Assembly (NCBI RefSeq): GCF_002777975.1
Contig: NZ_NGVS01000031.1
Coordinates: forward strand, 227,029 to 291,028
DNA from: Shewanella carassii
Lineage (GTDB): Bacteria; Pseudomonadota; Gammaproteobacteria; Enterobacterales; Shewanellaceae
Reading direction: 5' to 3'
Length of the DNA: 64,000 bases
The notes under the pieces were generated by a model that saw only the letters and a program-made list of their open reading frames with translations, was not told the origin of the DNA and ran no database searches. Shown piece after piece: positions 24,542 to 35,100 of the stretch. Every line of letters begins with the position of its first letter. Within the stretch, counting starts at the first letter, position 1. The position numbers and the translations under genes were made by a program.

Positions 24542-27331
24542 ATGATTGTTAAAACACGATTCGGCCGCCTGATGATGGCGGCGATGGCCTGCCTGCTGGC
24601 GGCCTGTCAAACCAGCGAGATGCTGCCTCTGAACAGCGATCCTGACTTGGTTCAGGGGCGGTTGGACAATGGCTTTCGCTATTATCTGGCCCCCAACGAT
24701 GCCCCGGCCAAACGCGTGTATCTGCGTTTGGTGGTCAACGCCGGTTCCATGCATGAAGATGACGACCAAAGGGGCGTGGCCCATATGGTCGAGCATATGG
24801 CCTTTAACGGCAGTAAGCACTTTAAGGGCAACAGCGTCATCAACGCGCTGGAGGATGCCGGGCTGAAGTTTGGCATAGATGTCAATGCCTTCACCGACTT
24901 TGAAAATACCGTCTATCTGCTCAATCTGCCGGATAACCGGCCGCAGACTCTGGAGCTGGCGCTTAGAATTATTGCCGACTGGGCGGCAGAGGTGAGCATT
25001 GCCCGCGATGATCTCGATGCCGAGCGTGGCATAGTGCTGGAGGAGTGGCGGGCAAGGCTTGGGCCTATGCTGCGTTTGGGGGACAAAAAGTCTGCCATCG
25101 AAATGGCCGGTTCCCGTTATGCAACGCGCGATCCCATAGGCGATCCCGAAACCATACGCCAGGTATCCGGCAAGCGGGTGGCCGACTTTTATCGCCGCTG
25201 GTATCGGCCGGATAATATGGCGCTGGTGGCGAGCGGTGATATAGATGTCGCCAAATTCCAGGCCATGGTCGAGCAATATCTGGGAGCTATGCCTGCGGCG
25301 ACGACACCACTGGAAACCGTGGACTTTGGCATACCGCTGCAAGACGGTCTGAGGGCCGCCAAGGTGCATGAAGTCGGCGCCGAAGAGCCAGCGCTGGAAC
25401 TGAGCTTTTTCTCGCCGCTTGAGGCGGATTATTCGCGGGCCGGTTATCGCCGCGAGCTGGCCGAGCAGATAGCCGGGCGTATGCTGAATCTGCGTCTGCA
25501 ACAATGGGAGAAGCAACATCAAGACTGGCTGCTGTCGGGCGCTTTCTTCTCCTCGGCCATCGGCCGCGAGACCAGGCAGAGCATTTTCACCTTGCAGCTC
25601 AAGAAGGGGGAGTACCATAGCGCGGCTAGTGCACTGTTTGATCTTCTGGCCACCCTCAAGCAGCATGGTTTCAGCGATAAGGCGGTGGCCTCCCAGCTGA
25701 AACGCCAACTGAAATTGGAACAGCGCCGCGCCGATAAGGCGGTTTACAGCATAGATATTGCCGGCGACCTGGTCACTACCGCTGCCAATCTCGACCCCTG
25801 GCTGAGCTATAAAGACAGAGCCAGGCTCAACCTGGAGCTGATTGGCTCGCTGACGACCGAGGATATCAATCAGGCGCTGGCGCGTTTAACGGCGCCAAGT
25901 TCCCGCTTATTGCTGCAGACTCTTGGGGCGGGGGAGATGTCGGCACTGACGAGTGCTGAAGCCAATGCATTGTGGCTGCAGAGCATGAGCAGGCAGCACA
26001 GCGACTTTGACGCCGGGCAACAGACCACTGAGATGCCCGAGTTCAAGGCCGAGGTCGGCAGCAGTCGCTTTATCGGTGAAGCCGCCGATGGACGCCTGAA
26101 GGAGTATCGACTCAGCAACGGGTTGCGTCTGGTATTCAGCCAATCTGATCTCAATTCGGGTGAAGTGCACTTCAAGGCCTTGACTGTCGGGGGGATGGGC
26201 AGCCTGGCGCCTTCGGAGGCGCAAAAGCTGCGTCTGGCGGTGAACCTAGCGGATGAGTTCGGTGCCGGCGAGGTGCCGCAGCAGGCGATCGACCACTATG
26301 ACAGCGACTATCCTCTGGTGCTTTCCAGTTTGCTGGACGGTCAGACGCAAGGCTTTTCCGGCTGGGCCCACAGGGATGATCTGGCGGCGTTGTTGCAGCT
26401 GTTTCGCTTCAAGTTGCAGCAGGTACAGTTTGCATCGAATGCCTTGAAGCTCTGGCGCGAAGAGTATCAGGCGACCCGGGCACAATATGCCAATGATCCA
26501 GGGGAACAGTTTGCCCGCACCATAGATGCCAAGCGCTATCCCGGAGTGCCGACGGTTTACAACCCGGATCCCGAGTTGCTGACGACCCTGACCGAGGATG
26601 AGCTGCTGGCCGATTATCGCCGTCACATGCTGGGTAATACCGACTTTATTCTGTTCTTTGTCGGCGATATCGACGAGGCACGCCTCATTCACTTAGCCGA
26701 GCAGTATCTGGCGGGGATTGAGGTAAAAAGGGAGGCGCGCAAGCAATACCAAATTCGGCCGGCGACCCCAAAGGAGCGTCTGCAGATGCCTGTCTCCAGT
26801 GAGCCCAGAGCCGAAACAGAGGTCTATCTGACCTCCTATCCGCAGCCTTGGTCAGCAAAGCAAGCCTATCAGTTGTCGCTCATGGGGGAGCTTATTCAGG
26901 AGCAGCTCAGGCTTAAACTCAGAGAGGAGGCCAGCGGCGTTTATGGGGTAACCGCTTGGTTCTGGCAGGAGCCGGGGGAAGACTTCGGCTCGGGCCGTAT
27001 CAGCTTCAGCAGCGATCCGGAGCGGGTCGATGAATTGATCCAACAACTGCATCTGGTGCTCCAGCGGATGGCTGATGAGGGCGTATCGCCCCATTCGCTG
27101 GAAAATAAGCGCCGTCAACGTCAGGACAGGCTGCAGCGGGAGCTTAAATCCAATCTCGGTTGGCTGGAGGCGGTCAGCCAAAGCTATATGACAGTGGGCG
27201 GGCCGCAGCAGATAGGGCAAAACATTCGCTTCAATGAGGAGGTCACAGCCGCTGAGTTGAATAGCCTGCTTAAGCAGTTTATCCGGCAAAGCCGGGTCTT
27301 TGAGGCTGTGATGCTGCCAGCAAGTCAGTAA
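24542..27331 (+). CDS. M16 family zinc metallopeptidase lipoprotein, PqqL-like
   Basis: 929 aa, nearly the length of E. coli PqqL. The lipoprotein signal ends in the lipobox LLAAC (Cys about residue 21). The first M16 domain has HMVEH near residues 80-84 and the third ligand Glu in AERGIVLEEW, so it is catalytic. The second, inactive M16 half is in residues 500-900. It should degrade or trim imported peptides in the periplasm, anchored to a membrane. In E. coli pqqL pairs with a TonB receptor gene; here the upstream neighbour is also one. The ATG at 24542 starts the signal peptide directly. Confidence 0.9.
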   Translation: MIVKTRFGRLMMAAMACLLAACQTSEMLPLNSDPDLVQGRLDNGFRYYLAPNDAPAKRVYLRLVVNAGSMHEDDDQRGVAHMVEHMAFNGSKHFKGNSVINALEDAGLKFGIDVNAFTDFENTVYLLNLPDNRPQTLELALRIIADWAAEVSIARDDLDAERGIVLEEWRARLGPMLRLGDKKSAIEMAGSRYATRDPIGDPETIRQVSGKRVADFYRRWYRPDNMALVASGDIDVAKFQAMVEQYLGAMPAATTPLETVDFGIPLQDGLRAAKVHEVGAEEPALELSFFSPLEADYSRAGYRRELAEQIAGRMLNLRLQQWEKQHQDWLLSGAFFSSAIGRETRQSIFTLQLKKGEYHSAASALFDLLATLKQHGFSDKAVASQLKRQLKLEQRRADKAVYSIDIAGDLVTTAANLDPWLSYKDRARLNLELIGSLTTEDINQALARLTAPSSRLLLQTLGAGEMSALTSAEANALWLQSMSRQHSDFDAGQQTTEMPEFKAEVGSSRFIGEAADGRLKEYRLSNGLRLVFSQSDLNSGEVHFKALTVGGMGSLAPSEAQKLRLAVNLADEFGAGEVPQQAIDHYDSDYPLVLSSLLDGQTQGFSGWAHRDDLAALLQLFRFKLQQVQFASNALKLWREEYQATRAQYANDPGEQFARTIDAKRYPGVPTVYNPDPELLTTLTEDELLADYRRHMLGNTDFILFFVGDIDEARLIHLAEQYLAGIEVKREARKQYQIRPATPKERLQMPVSSEPRAETEVYLTSYPQPWSAKQAYQLSLMGELIQEQLRLKLREEASGVYGVTAWFWQEPGEDFGSGRISFSSDPERVDELIQQLHLVLQRMADEGVSPHSLENKRRQRQDRLQRELKSNLGWLEAVSQSYMTVGGPQQIGQNIRFNEEVTAAELNSLLKQFIRQSRVFEAVMLPASQ

Positions 27332-27333
27332 AA

Positions 27334-27363
27334 AACAAAGCGCCACAAAAGTGGCGCTTTGTT
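27334..27363. terminator. Bidirectional terminator between M16 and M50 protease genes
   Basis: A perfect stem of AAAGCGCCAC and GTGGCGCTTT with loop AAAA, extended by AAC/GTT. T runs occur on both sides for the two convergent genes. Confidence 0.88.
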
Positions 27364-27407
27364 TAGAGAGTCTGGGCCGCCGCAAACGCTTAACCCTTTG
27401 GCGCTTG

Positions 27408-28493
27408 TCAGCTCTGCAATATCTTGAGTGGCAGTCCCAGCATGTCATCTCCGCTACCCGCCAGATGCCAGATAACCGCCACCAGGGCGGCCACGGTTAA
27501 CAGATACCAGATAAGGGAAAACACTTGCCCATACCTGTCCAGCGGCAACAGATGGCTATGATGACGCTGTTTCCACTCAAATAGAATCTCGGCGCTGCCT
27601 ATCAGCAACAGGAACCCCAGCAGCGCCAGCCCCAGACTGTAGCTAATAAATACTCCGATAGCGGCACCGACAATACAGGCGATAAGGCCGATGGCGCTGT
27701 TCATTGAAAAGCTGATGCTCTTGAGAATATGTCCGCCGTCCAGCGGCAGAATTGGCAACAGGTTGAACAGATTGAGTAAGGCGTTGAAGGCCGCCAGACC
27801 GGCAAAGAAGGGATTGCCAGTGATCCAGTAGGCCACGAGTGCCACCAGCGACATCAACAGGCCAAAGGTTGGCCCCATGATGGAGATCACCACATCTTGC
27901 CAGCGGGTGTTGATCTTCTCATCGGACAAGGCCAGGCCGCCCATAAAGGGAATGAGGTAGATACCCTTGGTTTTCATACCAAAATACTTCATCGCCCGGA
28001 TATGGCCATACTCGTGAAACACCAGACAGGCAATAAGGGCCAATGCAAACTGCAGTGAAAACAGCCAGGAATAAGCGGCAATACTGGCCCCGGCCAGTAC
28101 GACTTTGATTACCTTGGCACTCTTGAGCAGCTTAAAGCCCAGAGACACCAGCCCCACCAGACTCAGTTTCTGTTGTTTCACCGGCGCTATGTCTGGTGTT
28201 TGCCGCTCAATATCTTTGCTATCGCGCCTGCCTTCAATCGTGACTTGCTCATCGATGAGCAAACGATAGCTCAGCTCAAAGGGTTGCCAGTTGAGCTGGG
28301 TTTGTAAGCAGACCTTGATGCTGCTGCCATCGGTGCGACTAAGGCTGAACTCATGACAGCCGGTGCCTTGGTCATTGGCGCTGGCAGCTTGTTGTGAGAC
28401 CAATTGGTTATCCCAAAAGAGTTGCTGCCAACCGGCCATGGAACCTTCCAGCCTCAGAGGCTTACCTAAGCAATCTATTTTCAGAAGTTGCAA
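27408..28493 (-). CDS. M50 site-2-type membrane metalloprotease
   Basis: 361 aa. A soluble N-terminal region (1-125) with beta-strand character is followed by a membrane core. CLVFHEYGHIRAMKYFG carries the HExxH motif near residue 161, and LLPILPLDGGHIL has the NxxPxPxLDGG-type Asp ligand. These mark an intramembrane protease of the S2P family. Substrate is unknown; no RseP-type PDZ domain is seen. The start is TTG at 28493 with GGAG eight bases upstream; no ATG gives the complete N-terminus. Confidence 0.87.
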   Translation of the reverse strand: MQLLKIDCLGKPLRLEGSMAGWQQLFWDNQLVSQQAASANDQGTGCHEFSLSRTDGSSIKVCLQTQLNWQPFELSYRLLIDEQVTIEGRRDSKDIERQTPDIAPVKQQKLSLVGLVSLGFKLLKSAKVIKVVLAGASIAAYSWLFSLQFALALIACLVFHEYGHIRAMKYFGMKTKGIYLIPFMGGLALSDEKINTRWQDVVISIMGPTFGLLMSLVALVAYWITGNPFFAGLAAFNALLNLFNLLPILPLDGGHILKSISFSMNSAIGLIACIVGAAIGVFISYSLGLALLGFLLLIGSAEILFEWKQRHHSHLLPLDRYGQVFSLIWYLLTVAALVAVIWHLAGSGDDMLGLPLKILQS

Positions 28494-28550
28494 ATCTATG
28501 ACTCCGATGAGAGAAAACGCGCCGATTATACCCGTGGGCGCTGAGCTTTG

Positions 28551-28913
28551 TCAGAGATTGTCGAGATAACGCACCATCTCCAACCCTTGGGGAAAAGTGA
28601 TAAAGGCCAGTTTGGCGACGCAACAACTGCCGAGCGCGGCGGCGTGCTTTTGCAGTAACAGTTTGAGATCTTTAAGTTCGAGTCGAGACTGGCTCGGGCC
28701 TATTTGTGGTAAGGCGGCCAGTATAGGTTCGTCACAGCAAATGGCCGGGAGTATGGGATAACATAAGCCGCCGGAATCTATCAGTTGATCGCCCTGGCAA
28801 CTCAGATGTTGATTCAGGCAGATGTATTCCAACCAGTCGCTTTCATTTTCGAGATACAGAAGTTCGTCTGCATCTGCCGGTTTAAGAATGACGGGCCAGG
28901 TGGGCTGTGTCAT
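28551..28913 (-). CDS. Small conserved hypothetical protein (possibly DUF4144)
   Basis: 120 aa from the ATG at 28913, which has GGAG at 5-6 nt; the longer frame to 28952 lacks one. The sequence MTQPTWPVILKPADADELLYL...WLEYICLNQHLSCQGDQLIDSGG resembles small soluble gammaproteobacterial proteins I recall as DUF4144. It has several Cys (CYPIL, CCDEP, CCVAK) but no clear metal motif. Cytoplasmic. It ends 57 bases before the M50 gene start and may share its operon. Confidence 0.65.
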   Translation of the reverse strand: MTQPTWPVILKPADADELLYLENESDWLEYICLNQHLSCQGDQLIDSGGLCYPILPAICCDEPILAALPQIGPSQSRLELKDLKLLLQKHAAALGSCCVAKLAFITFPQGLEMVRYLDNL

Positions 28914-29016
28914 AGGGGCTCCATGGATAAACAGTTCCCCACACCATAACACAATGGTTTGGTGTTGCTATTGCCTATTCTGCACCAAGCAGATGCCCGC
29001 ATTTACGGACTTAGTG

Positions 29017-30687
29017 TTAGCCGCGATTGCTGTAGTCGAAATGGATTTCTCCGTTGTGGTTTTCAACCACACAGGGACCGTGTTCCCTCTGGGTGCGTTG
29101 CTGCGCCGGGCCTATGTGAATTTCCACATTGGAGTAAATATGCTTCAGAGCTTCGATAAAGTAGTGGCGGTAGTAACCTTCGGTTTCCGCCTTCAGCAGT
29201 TCGAGTTCGGTTTCTTCACGCCGTCGTTCATCATCGACTCGATGCTTCTCTTCCAGCATCATTTTAACCTGCTCAACCATGGTCGGATCTGCCTGCCATT
29301 CGCTCTTGGGTGGCAGTTTTCTCAGCCTGGCTTCCATATCCAAACCGGCCACGACCAAAACCCGAACGCTCTCTTCGAGTTCTTTGAGGTTTTGGCGGTA
29401 CTCCCCCAAACGCATGGCGCAGAAGAGATCTGTTTTAGTATCGGCGGTGGCTCCTATGGCGACGGCCTTGATACCTTTTTCTGCCTTGGCAATGCCGCCC
29501 ACCAGATCTCCGCGGCGGCCGTTGGCATCGCTGACAATTAATTTGCTGTCGGTGCGGCTGTGACTGTGCAGTAGTTGCTTGGTCACCAGGATATCGCCCT
29601 GGCACTGGAGGTCCGAATATTGTACAAACTGGGCCGAGATCTGGCCCTTGGCTCTGATCTGCGTCGACAGTTCAGTGGCACGGATCTGTCGGCCTATGAT
29701 GCCTTTGCTGACCGTAATGTCCCCTTCGGCTATCAGGGATGCCGAGTCGACAAAGCCCATGACTGTGATATCGCCGCTGCTTTTGACCTGCATCCCATCA
29801 TGGACATCACCGCTGATCAGGATACTGCCCTTGAAGTCGACATTGCCGTAGCCCACGTCCACATCTTTTATCTGCAGCACATCATCTACCTGCATGCCAT
29901 TGCGGATTTCCACCGGCTGACCGGCCACAGTGGCAATAAGCTTATTGCTGTCTTTGCTGCTGAACTCTGTGCCCTTGCCAGCTACCATCTCCAGATCTTT
30001 CCCCGGCTTGGCTGGCAATACTTCACCGAAGACATTGTATCCCGGTGTTCCTTGAGTTGCGGGGATCCTCTCCATTAAGAGATCGCCAGCATTAACCATG
30101 ATGACGGCGCCTAGATTGCGCATGTCCACTGTGCCATCCTCACGCTCTTGCGGATGCAACAGGCGTTCACGGGCCAGTGGCACTTTGCGGTCCAATTTGG
30201 CATGGTTGCCATTCACTGCCGCCTTGCCGCAGGCAATGATGCATTCGAAGGTTTCACCGGGTTTGCTCTGCTTCAGGCGCTTGAGCATGGTCTCTATTTT
30301 GATTTTCGATAGCCCCATGCAGATCTTCTCTTCTTTCAGGCAGCGAAGAATGTCCGGTAGGGTGATCTCCTTGCCGCCCCAGGCTGCAGTGAGGCTCATA
30401 CTGGCCTGCATCTTATCTTTACTGGGCTTGAGTGAGATCTGGCCGTCGCGGCGCTCGGCTATCTGAAAGAACTGCTCGAATTGGCCATCCTCTTCGGCGT
30501 AGAGCTTATTGATCTCTTTGACGGCTTTGGCGATTTGACTGTCCAGAGGACAGAGATTGGCGAAGTCAGGGAGGGCCAGCAGGTGACGAATGGCGTCTTC
30601 CGTCACGGGACCATGATTTTTGGGAATGAGCTTTAGCTCAGCAAATTGTTTGTTACTGCTGAGTTCAACGAGATCTGGCGCCAGCAT
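29017..30687 (-). CDS. FapA-type DUF342 protein
   Basis: 556 aa. Residues 1-170 are an N-terminal helical and strand region. From about 180 the sequence MNLGAVIMVNAGDLLMERIPATQG-type block and GTPGYNVFGEVLPAKPGKD mark the DUF342/FapA domain. A right-handed beta-helix follows (repeats such as GSILISGDVHDGMQVKSSGDI and EGDITVSKGIIGRQI), then a long C-terminal coiled coil (470-540). In Vibrio FapA links chemotaxis or polar functions to phosphotransferase signalling. Cytoplasmic scaffold is the safest description. It is monocistronic. Confidence 0.85.
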   Translation of the reverse strand: MLAPDLVELSSNKQFAELKLIPKNHGPVTEDAIRHLLALPDFANLCPLDSQIAKAVKEINKLYAEEDGQFEQFFQIAERRDGQISLKPSKDKMQASMSLTAAWGGKEITLPDILRCLKEEKICMGLSKIKIETMLKRLKQSKPGETFECIIACGKAAVNGNHAKLDRKVPLARERLLHPQEREDGTVDMRNLGAVIMVNAGDLLMERIPATQGTPGYNVFGEVLPAKPGKDLEMVAGKGTEFSSKDSNKLIATVAGQPVEIRNGMQVDDVLQIKDVDVGYGNVDFKGSILISGDVHDGMQVKSSGDITVMGFVDSASLIAEGDITVSKGIIGRQIRATELSTQIRAKGQISAQFVQYSDLQCQGDILVTKQLLHSHSRTDSKLIVSDANGRRGDLVGGIAKAEKGIKAVAIGATADTKTDLFCAMRLGEYRQNLKELEESVRVLVVAGLDMEARLRKLPPKSEWQADPTMVEQVKMMLEEKHRVDDERRREETELELLKAETEGYYRHYFIEALKHIYSNVEIHIGPAQQRTQREHGPCVVENHNGEIHFDYSNRG

Positions 30688-30989
30688 ATTAGAGTATCCA
30701 GGTTAGTTATACCCTTCCTTTTGAACGTTTGAGCAAATCTGCCATTCGAGTACGAACCTGTTTGTTGTGTCACAACAGAACAGGGCGTTAATCGACTGAG
30801 TGAGTCAACTCCCGTGTGGAATGGTACTATTATTCTTTTCCAGACTGCTGTTTGAGTATAACAACATAAGCTCGTTGAAATGAAGCCTGTGATTAACATC
30901 CCGTTAGCAGTCGTTAAAAAAGATAATAGCCTTGAATACTTATAAAAATCTTTGATCTCTTAGCGAAAAGTTACCAAAATTGCTTGGAG
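30688..30989. other. Intergenic region between FapA-like and rsmC
   Basis: About 300 bases with no supported gene. It likely holds the FapA-like gene promoter near 30700-30860. A weak reverse frame spanning 30633-30899 overlaps the FapA-like start and is not convincing. Confidence 0.5.
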
Positions 30990-32027
30990 TTACTTTTTGT
31001 TACCAATATTCCGATAAAGCTTGTATTTGTTGTTTTCTGCAATCACGTTCACGTTACCGAAATGGGCCGCGATTGTATCGCTGTAGGGCAGGTGGCGGTT
31101 GGCCACTATCTGCCAGACTCCTCGGTCTTTAAGCGTTTTGGCGCTGTCGGCGATAAAGCTTTCGGCAATATGGGTGGTTGCCGCCAAGCCATCGTGAAAC
31201 GGTGGATTGGAGATGATGGCATCGAACTCGCCTTGAGTGGCACTCAAGCCATCGGATGGATAGACCTTGGCCGTCAGAGCATTGGCCTTTAGCGTCAACT
31301 CACAGGACAGCAGCGCCATGGCGTTGATGTCGACACATTCCAGATGCAGATCCGGCTGGGCCTTGAGCAGGGCGGCCGCAATTACACCGGCGCCGCAGCC
31401 AAAGTCCAGTACCCGACCTTCAAGTTTGGGCAGATGCGACAGCAGCAGCTCAGTGCCCTGATCCAGGCGTTTTTCACTGAATACCCCGGCCATATTGCAG
31501 ATCTGCACATCTCCTTGGGGAGTGGGCAAGCTGTAATGGCTAACAAAGGCTTCAATATCCAGCGTTGCAGGGCTGGCGATGGCCTCGGCGGCAAACAGCA
31601 GGCAGTGACGGGCGTTGTCCAGTTTGACCGCATTGCTGAACCAGCGGCTTTGCTGTTTGGCAAACGACTTTATCCCGCCTTTGTTTTCCCCTATGACCAG
31701 CAGTTGGCCTCCCGGCTGCAGGTGCAGCGCCGCCAGCTCCAGTAGATAGGCCAATAGCGGTTTGGCCTTGGGGTAATAGACGACAACCGTCTCGAACTTT
31801 TCAGTATGAGGTAGTTGATGGCCGAAGTAACACTGAAGCCTGGCTTGGGCCTGCGACTTAAGTTGTTGGAAGTGATTGAAGTCCAGTGCTAGCGCATCGA
31901 CTCTGGGGCACAGACTCAACAGCTCTTTGGCACAACTGTCACTCTCGTGATTGAGTAGTAACAGGCTCTGGCCTTCAAAAAGCGCACTATTGCGCATTAA
32001 TAATTGCGATGGCGGTGTCAGCGACAT
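30990..32027 (-). CDS. rsmC: 16S rRNA (guanine1207-N2)-methyltransferase
   Basis: 345 aa, against 343 for E. coli RsmC. It has the tandem methyltransferase layout: a degenerate N-terminal domain and a catalytic C-terminal domain with motif [16 protein letters not shown] and the active-site [11 protein letters not shown] near residue 270. It methylates G1207 of 16S rRNA in the small subunit. The ATG at 32027 starts [14 protein letters not shown], the family N-terminus; the frame continues 57 bases upstream but without a better start. Confidence 0.93.
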   Translation of the reverse strand: MSLTPPSQLLMRNSALFEGQSLLLLNHESDSCAKELLSLCPRVDALALDFNHFQQLKSQAQARLQCYFGHQLPHTEKFETVVVYYPKAKPLLAYLLELAALHLQPGGQLLVIGENKGGIKSFAKQQSRWFSNAVKLDNARHCLLFAAEAIASPATLDIEAFVSHYSLPTPQGDVQICNMAGVFSEKRLDQGTELLLSHLPKLEGRVLDFGCGAGVIAAALLKAQPDLHLECVDINAMALLSCELTLKANALTAKVYPSDGLSATQGEFDAIISNPPFHDGLAATTHIAESFIADSAKTLKDRGVWQIVANRHLPYSDTIAAHFGNVNVIAENNKYKLYRNIGNKK

Positions 32028-32111
32028 GGGGGGATTCCAAGGATAAAATCTGCCGCGCATTATAGCCAATCCTCGGGGGGGCAAGGCAAATCTTATGCTT
32101 GCAAGTGATAA

Positions 32112-32137
32112 AAAGCCAGGAAACTATTCCTGGCTTT
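32112..32137 (-). terminator. putA terminator
   Basis: AAAGCCAGGAA and TTCCTGGCTTT pair around ACTA. On the minus strand the stem is followed by a run of T. It lies just downstream of the putA stop. Confidence 0.88.
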
Positions 32138-32153
32138 GTTCATGGGTGGAAGA

Positions 32154-35100
32154 TTATTCCGCATCCCCCAGTGACAGTAGAGTGGCATTGCCACCTATGG
32201 CTGTGATGTTGTTGGTGCGGGTCTTTTCCGTCATAAAGCGGGTCAGGTAGTGTGGCCCGCCAGCCTTGGGGCCTGTGCCGGAAAGCCCCTGACCACCGAA
32301 GGGCTGCACACCCACCACGGCGCCAATCTGGTTACGGTTGATATAGACGTTACCTACATTGACTCGGTCGGCAACGCTCAGGGCGTGGCCTTCATTGCGG
32401 CTGTGGATCCCCAGAGTCAGACCAAAGCCTGTGCTGTTGATATCGGCAATCACCTTGTCCAGCTCTGAGGCTTTGAAACGGATAACGTGCAGTATTGGGC
32501 CGAAATGTTCTTTCTCCAGCACCTTGATGGAATCGATTTCCACCGCGGTTGGAGCAACGAAGTGGCCATCCTTGCAGTCAGCGGGCAGCTCCACCTGTTT
32601 GATAAGCTTGCCTACCTGTTTGATGTGCTCGATATGGGCGTTGAGATTGGCTTTGGCGGTGGCATCGATCACAGGGCCGACATCTGTCTTCACTGAACCA
32701 GGATAGCCAATGCTGAGTTCATCCATTGCACCCTTGAGGATCTCCAGTACTCGATCGGCGATATCTTCCTGCAGATAGAGTACCCGCAGCGCCGAGCAGC
32801 GCTGGCCAGCGCTGGTAAAGGAAGAGGCAACCACATCGTTGACCACTTGCTCCGGCTGGGAGGTGGAGTCCACCACCATGGCATTTTGACCACCGGTTTC
32901 GGCGATAAGCGGAATGATGGCACCTTCGCGGGCAGCCAGAGCACGGTTGATCACCTTGGCCGTGCCGGTAGAGCCTGTGAAGCAGACACCGCCAATGCGT
33001 TCGTCGCTGGTCAGTGCGGCGCCGACACTGGCGCCTGTGCCCGGCAGGAATTGCAGCGCTTCTTTGGGGATCCCGGCTTCATGGGCCAGTTGTACGGCGC
33101 GGTAGCCCACCAGGCAGGTTTGCTCGGCCGGCTTGGCGATAACTGTGTTGCCGGCAGCAAGGGCTGCTGTCACCTGACCGAGGAAAATCGCCAACGGGAA
33201 GTTCCAGGGGCTGATACAGACAAAGACACCGCGGCCTTGAACAAACAGTTCGTTCAATTCACCGGTTGGCCCGGGGAGCAGCTCGGGCTTGCTCATCATC
33301 TTCTTGGCCTGCACCGCATAGTAGCGGCAGAAGTCGATGGCTTCTCGGACTTCATCTATGCCGTCCTGCAGGCTCTTGCCGGCTTCACGGGTACAGAGCA
33401 CTATCAGTTCTTCGCGATTTTCTTCCAGCAGGTCGGCCAGTTTTTGCAGTGCGCTGGCGCGCTGTGCCACCGGCGTGCGACACCAGGCTGGGAAGGCGGC
33501 GACGGCTGAACTGATGGCCTGCTCAACGGCTTGGTTGTCGGCAAAAACCACCTGACCGACGGTTTGTGTCGTGTCATAGGGGCTGACAACCGGCTTTGAC
33601 TCGCCGCTCAGGGTTTCACCATTGATCAGCGGGCCGGCATGCCATTGATGAGCCTTGAACTGATCCAGTGCCGCGAAGAAGGGTTCGGCTTCAGAGAGAA
33701 TGTTCATATTGAGTCCCTTGGAGTTTTTGCGTTCGCTGCCAAAAATGTCGGCAGGCTTCACTATCTTGTTATTGGCCAGGGTTTTGTATTGTTTGACTGT
33801 CACCAGAGGGTGGGTGATCAGTGAATCGATTGGTGTGTTGGGATCCACCAACTTATGCACAAATGAAGTGTTGGCACCGTTTTCCAGCAGACGGCGCACC
33901 AGATAGGGCAGCAGATCTTTATGGGCACCTATCGGCGCATAAATTCTGACGGTGCGAGCTCGGCTTTCCGCCAAAATGGTGTCGTACAACTCCTGTCCCA
34001 TGCCGTGCAGACGCTGGAATTCAAACTCACGATCGCCGGCCATATCGCTGATGGCAGCGACTGTCTGGGCGTTATGGCTGGCAAATTGTGGATAGATGGC
34101 ACCACGGGTCTTGTCCGACAGCAGGAAACGGGCACAGGCCAGATAGGAGAGATCCGTCCCCACCTTGCGGGTGTAGAGGGGATAACCGGCTTCACCTGCC
34201 TGTTGGGCCCACTTGAGTTCGCTGTCCCAGTAAGCGCCTTTCACCAGTCGCAACGGGATTTCATCGCCTTGCTCTTTGGCAAGCTTGGTCAGCCACAGGA
34301 GTACAGGCAGTGCCCGTTTAGAGTAAGCCTGAACCACTATGCCTAATAGGCCCCAGCCCTTGGCGGCTTCTGAGTTGTATAACTTGCGGAACAGCTTGAG
34401 TGACAGCTCGAGACGGTCTACCTCTTCGGCATCGATAGAGATACCGACATTCAGGCTGCGAGCCTGCTCAATCAGCTTGATCACAGTGGCATACAACTCG
34501 GACATGACTCTGTCTTCATTGGCCACTTCATAGCGGGGATGCAGCGCCGACAGTTTGATGGAAATCGTCGGTCTGGGCGCCTGGGATTCATCGTACTGCT
34601 GGGCTCCCAATTCGCTGATGGCGTGGGAGTAATCCTGGAAGTATTTCTGGGCGTCTCTCTGGGTCAGTGCGGCTTCACCCAGCATGTCGTAAGAGTGGGT
34701 ATAGCCCTGCTTGCGCTTGTCTTCACTGTTTTTCAGCGCTTCTTTAACTGTGCGGCCGAGTACGAACTGTTTGCCCATGATCTTCATGGCGGCATACATG
34801 GCCTGACGTATCACAGGTTCACCCAGGCGATTAACCAAGCGCTTCAATAAGTTGCTTGGACTGCCATCCAGGTTGCGATCCAGTTTGACGATTTTTCCCG
34901 TCAGCATCAGGCCCCAGGTCGAGGCGTTGACCAATACTGAATCACTCTTTGACAGATGCTCGTCCCATTTGGCACCTGAGAGCTTGTCTTCAATCAGGGC
35001 ATCGGCCGTTTCCGGATCCGGGATCCGCAACAGGGCTTCGGCCAGGCACATGAGTATGATGCCTTCCTGGGTTTCAAGACTGTATTGTTGTAAAAAAGCG

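Noticed and set aside
30633..30899. 88-aa reverse frame between FapA-like and rsmC
   Set aside because: Overlaps the FapA-like start in another frame, with no ribosome site and no recognisable protein pattern.
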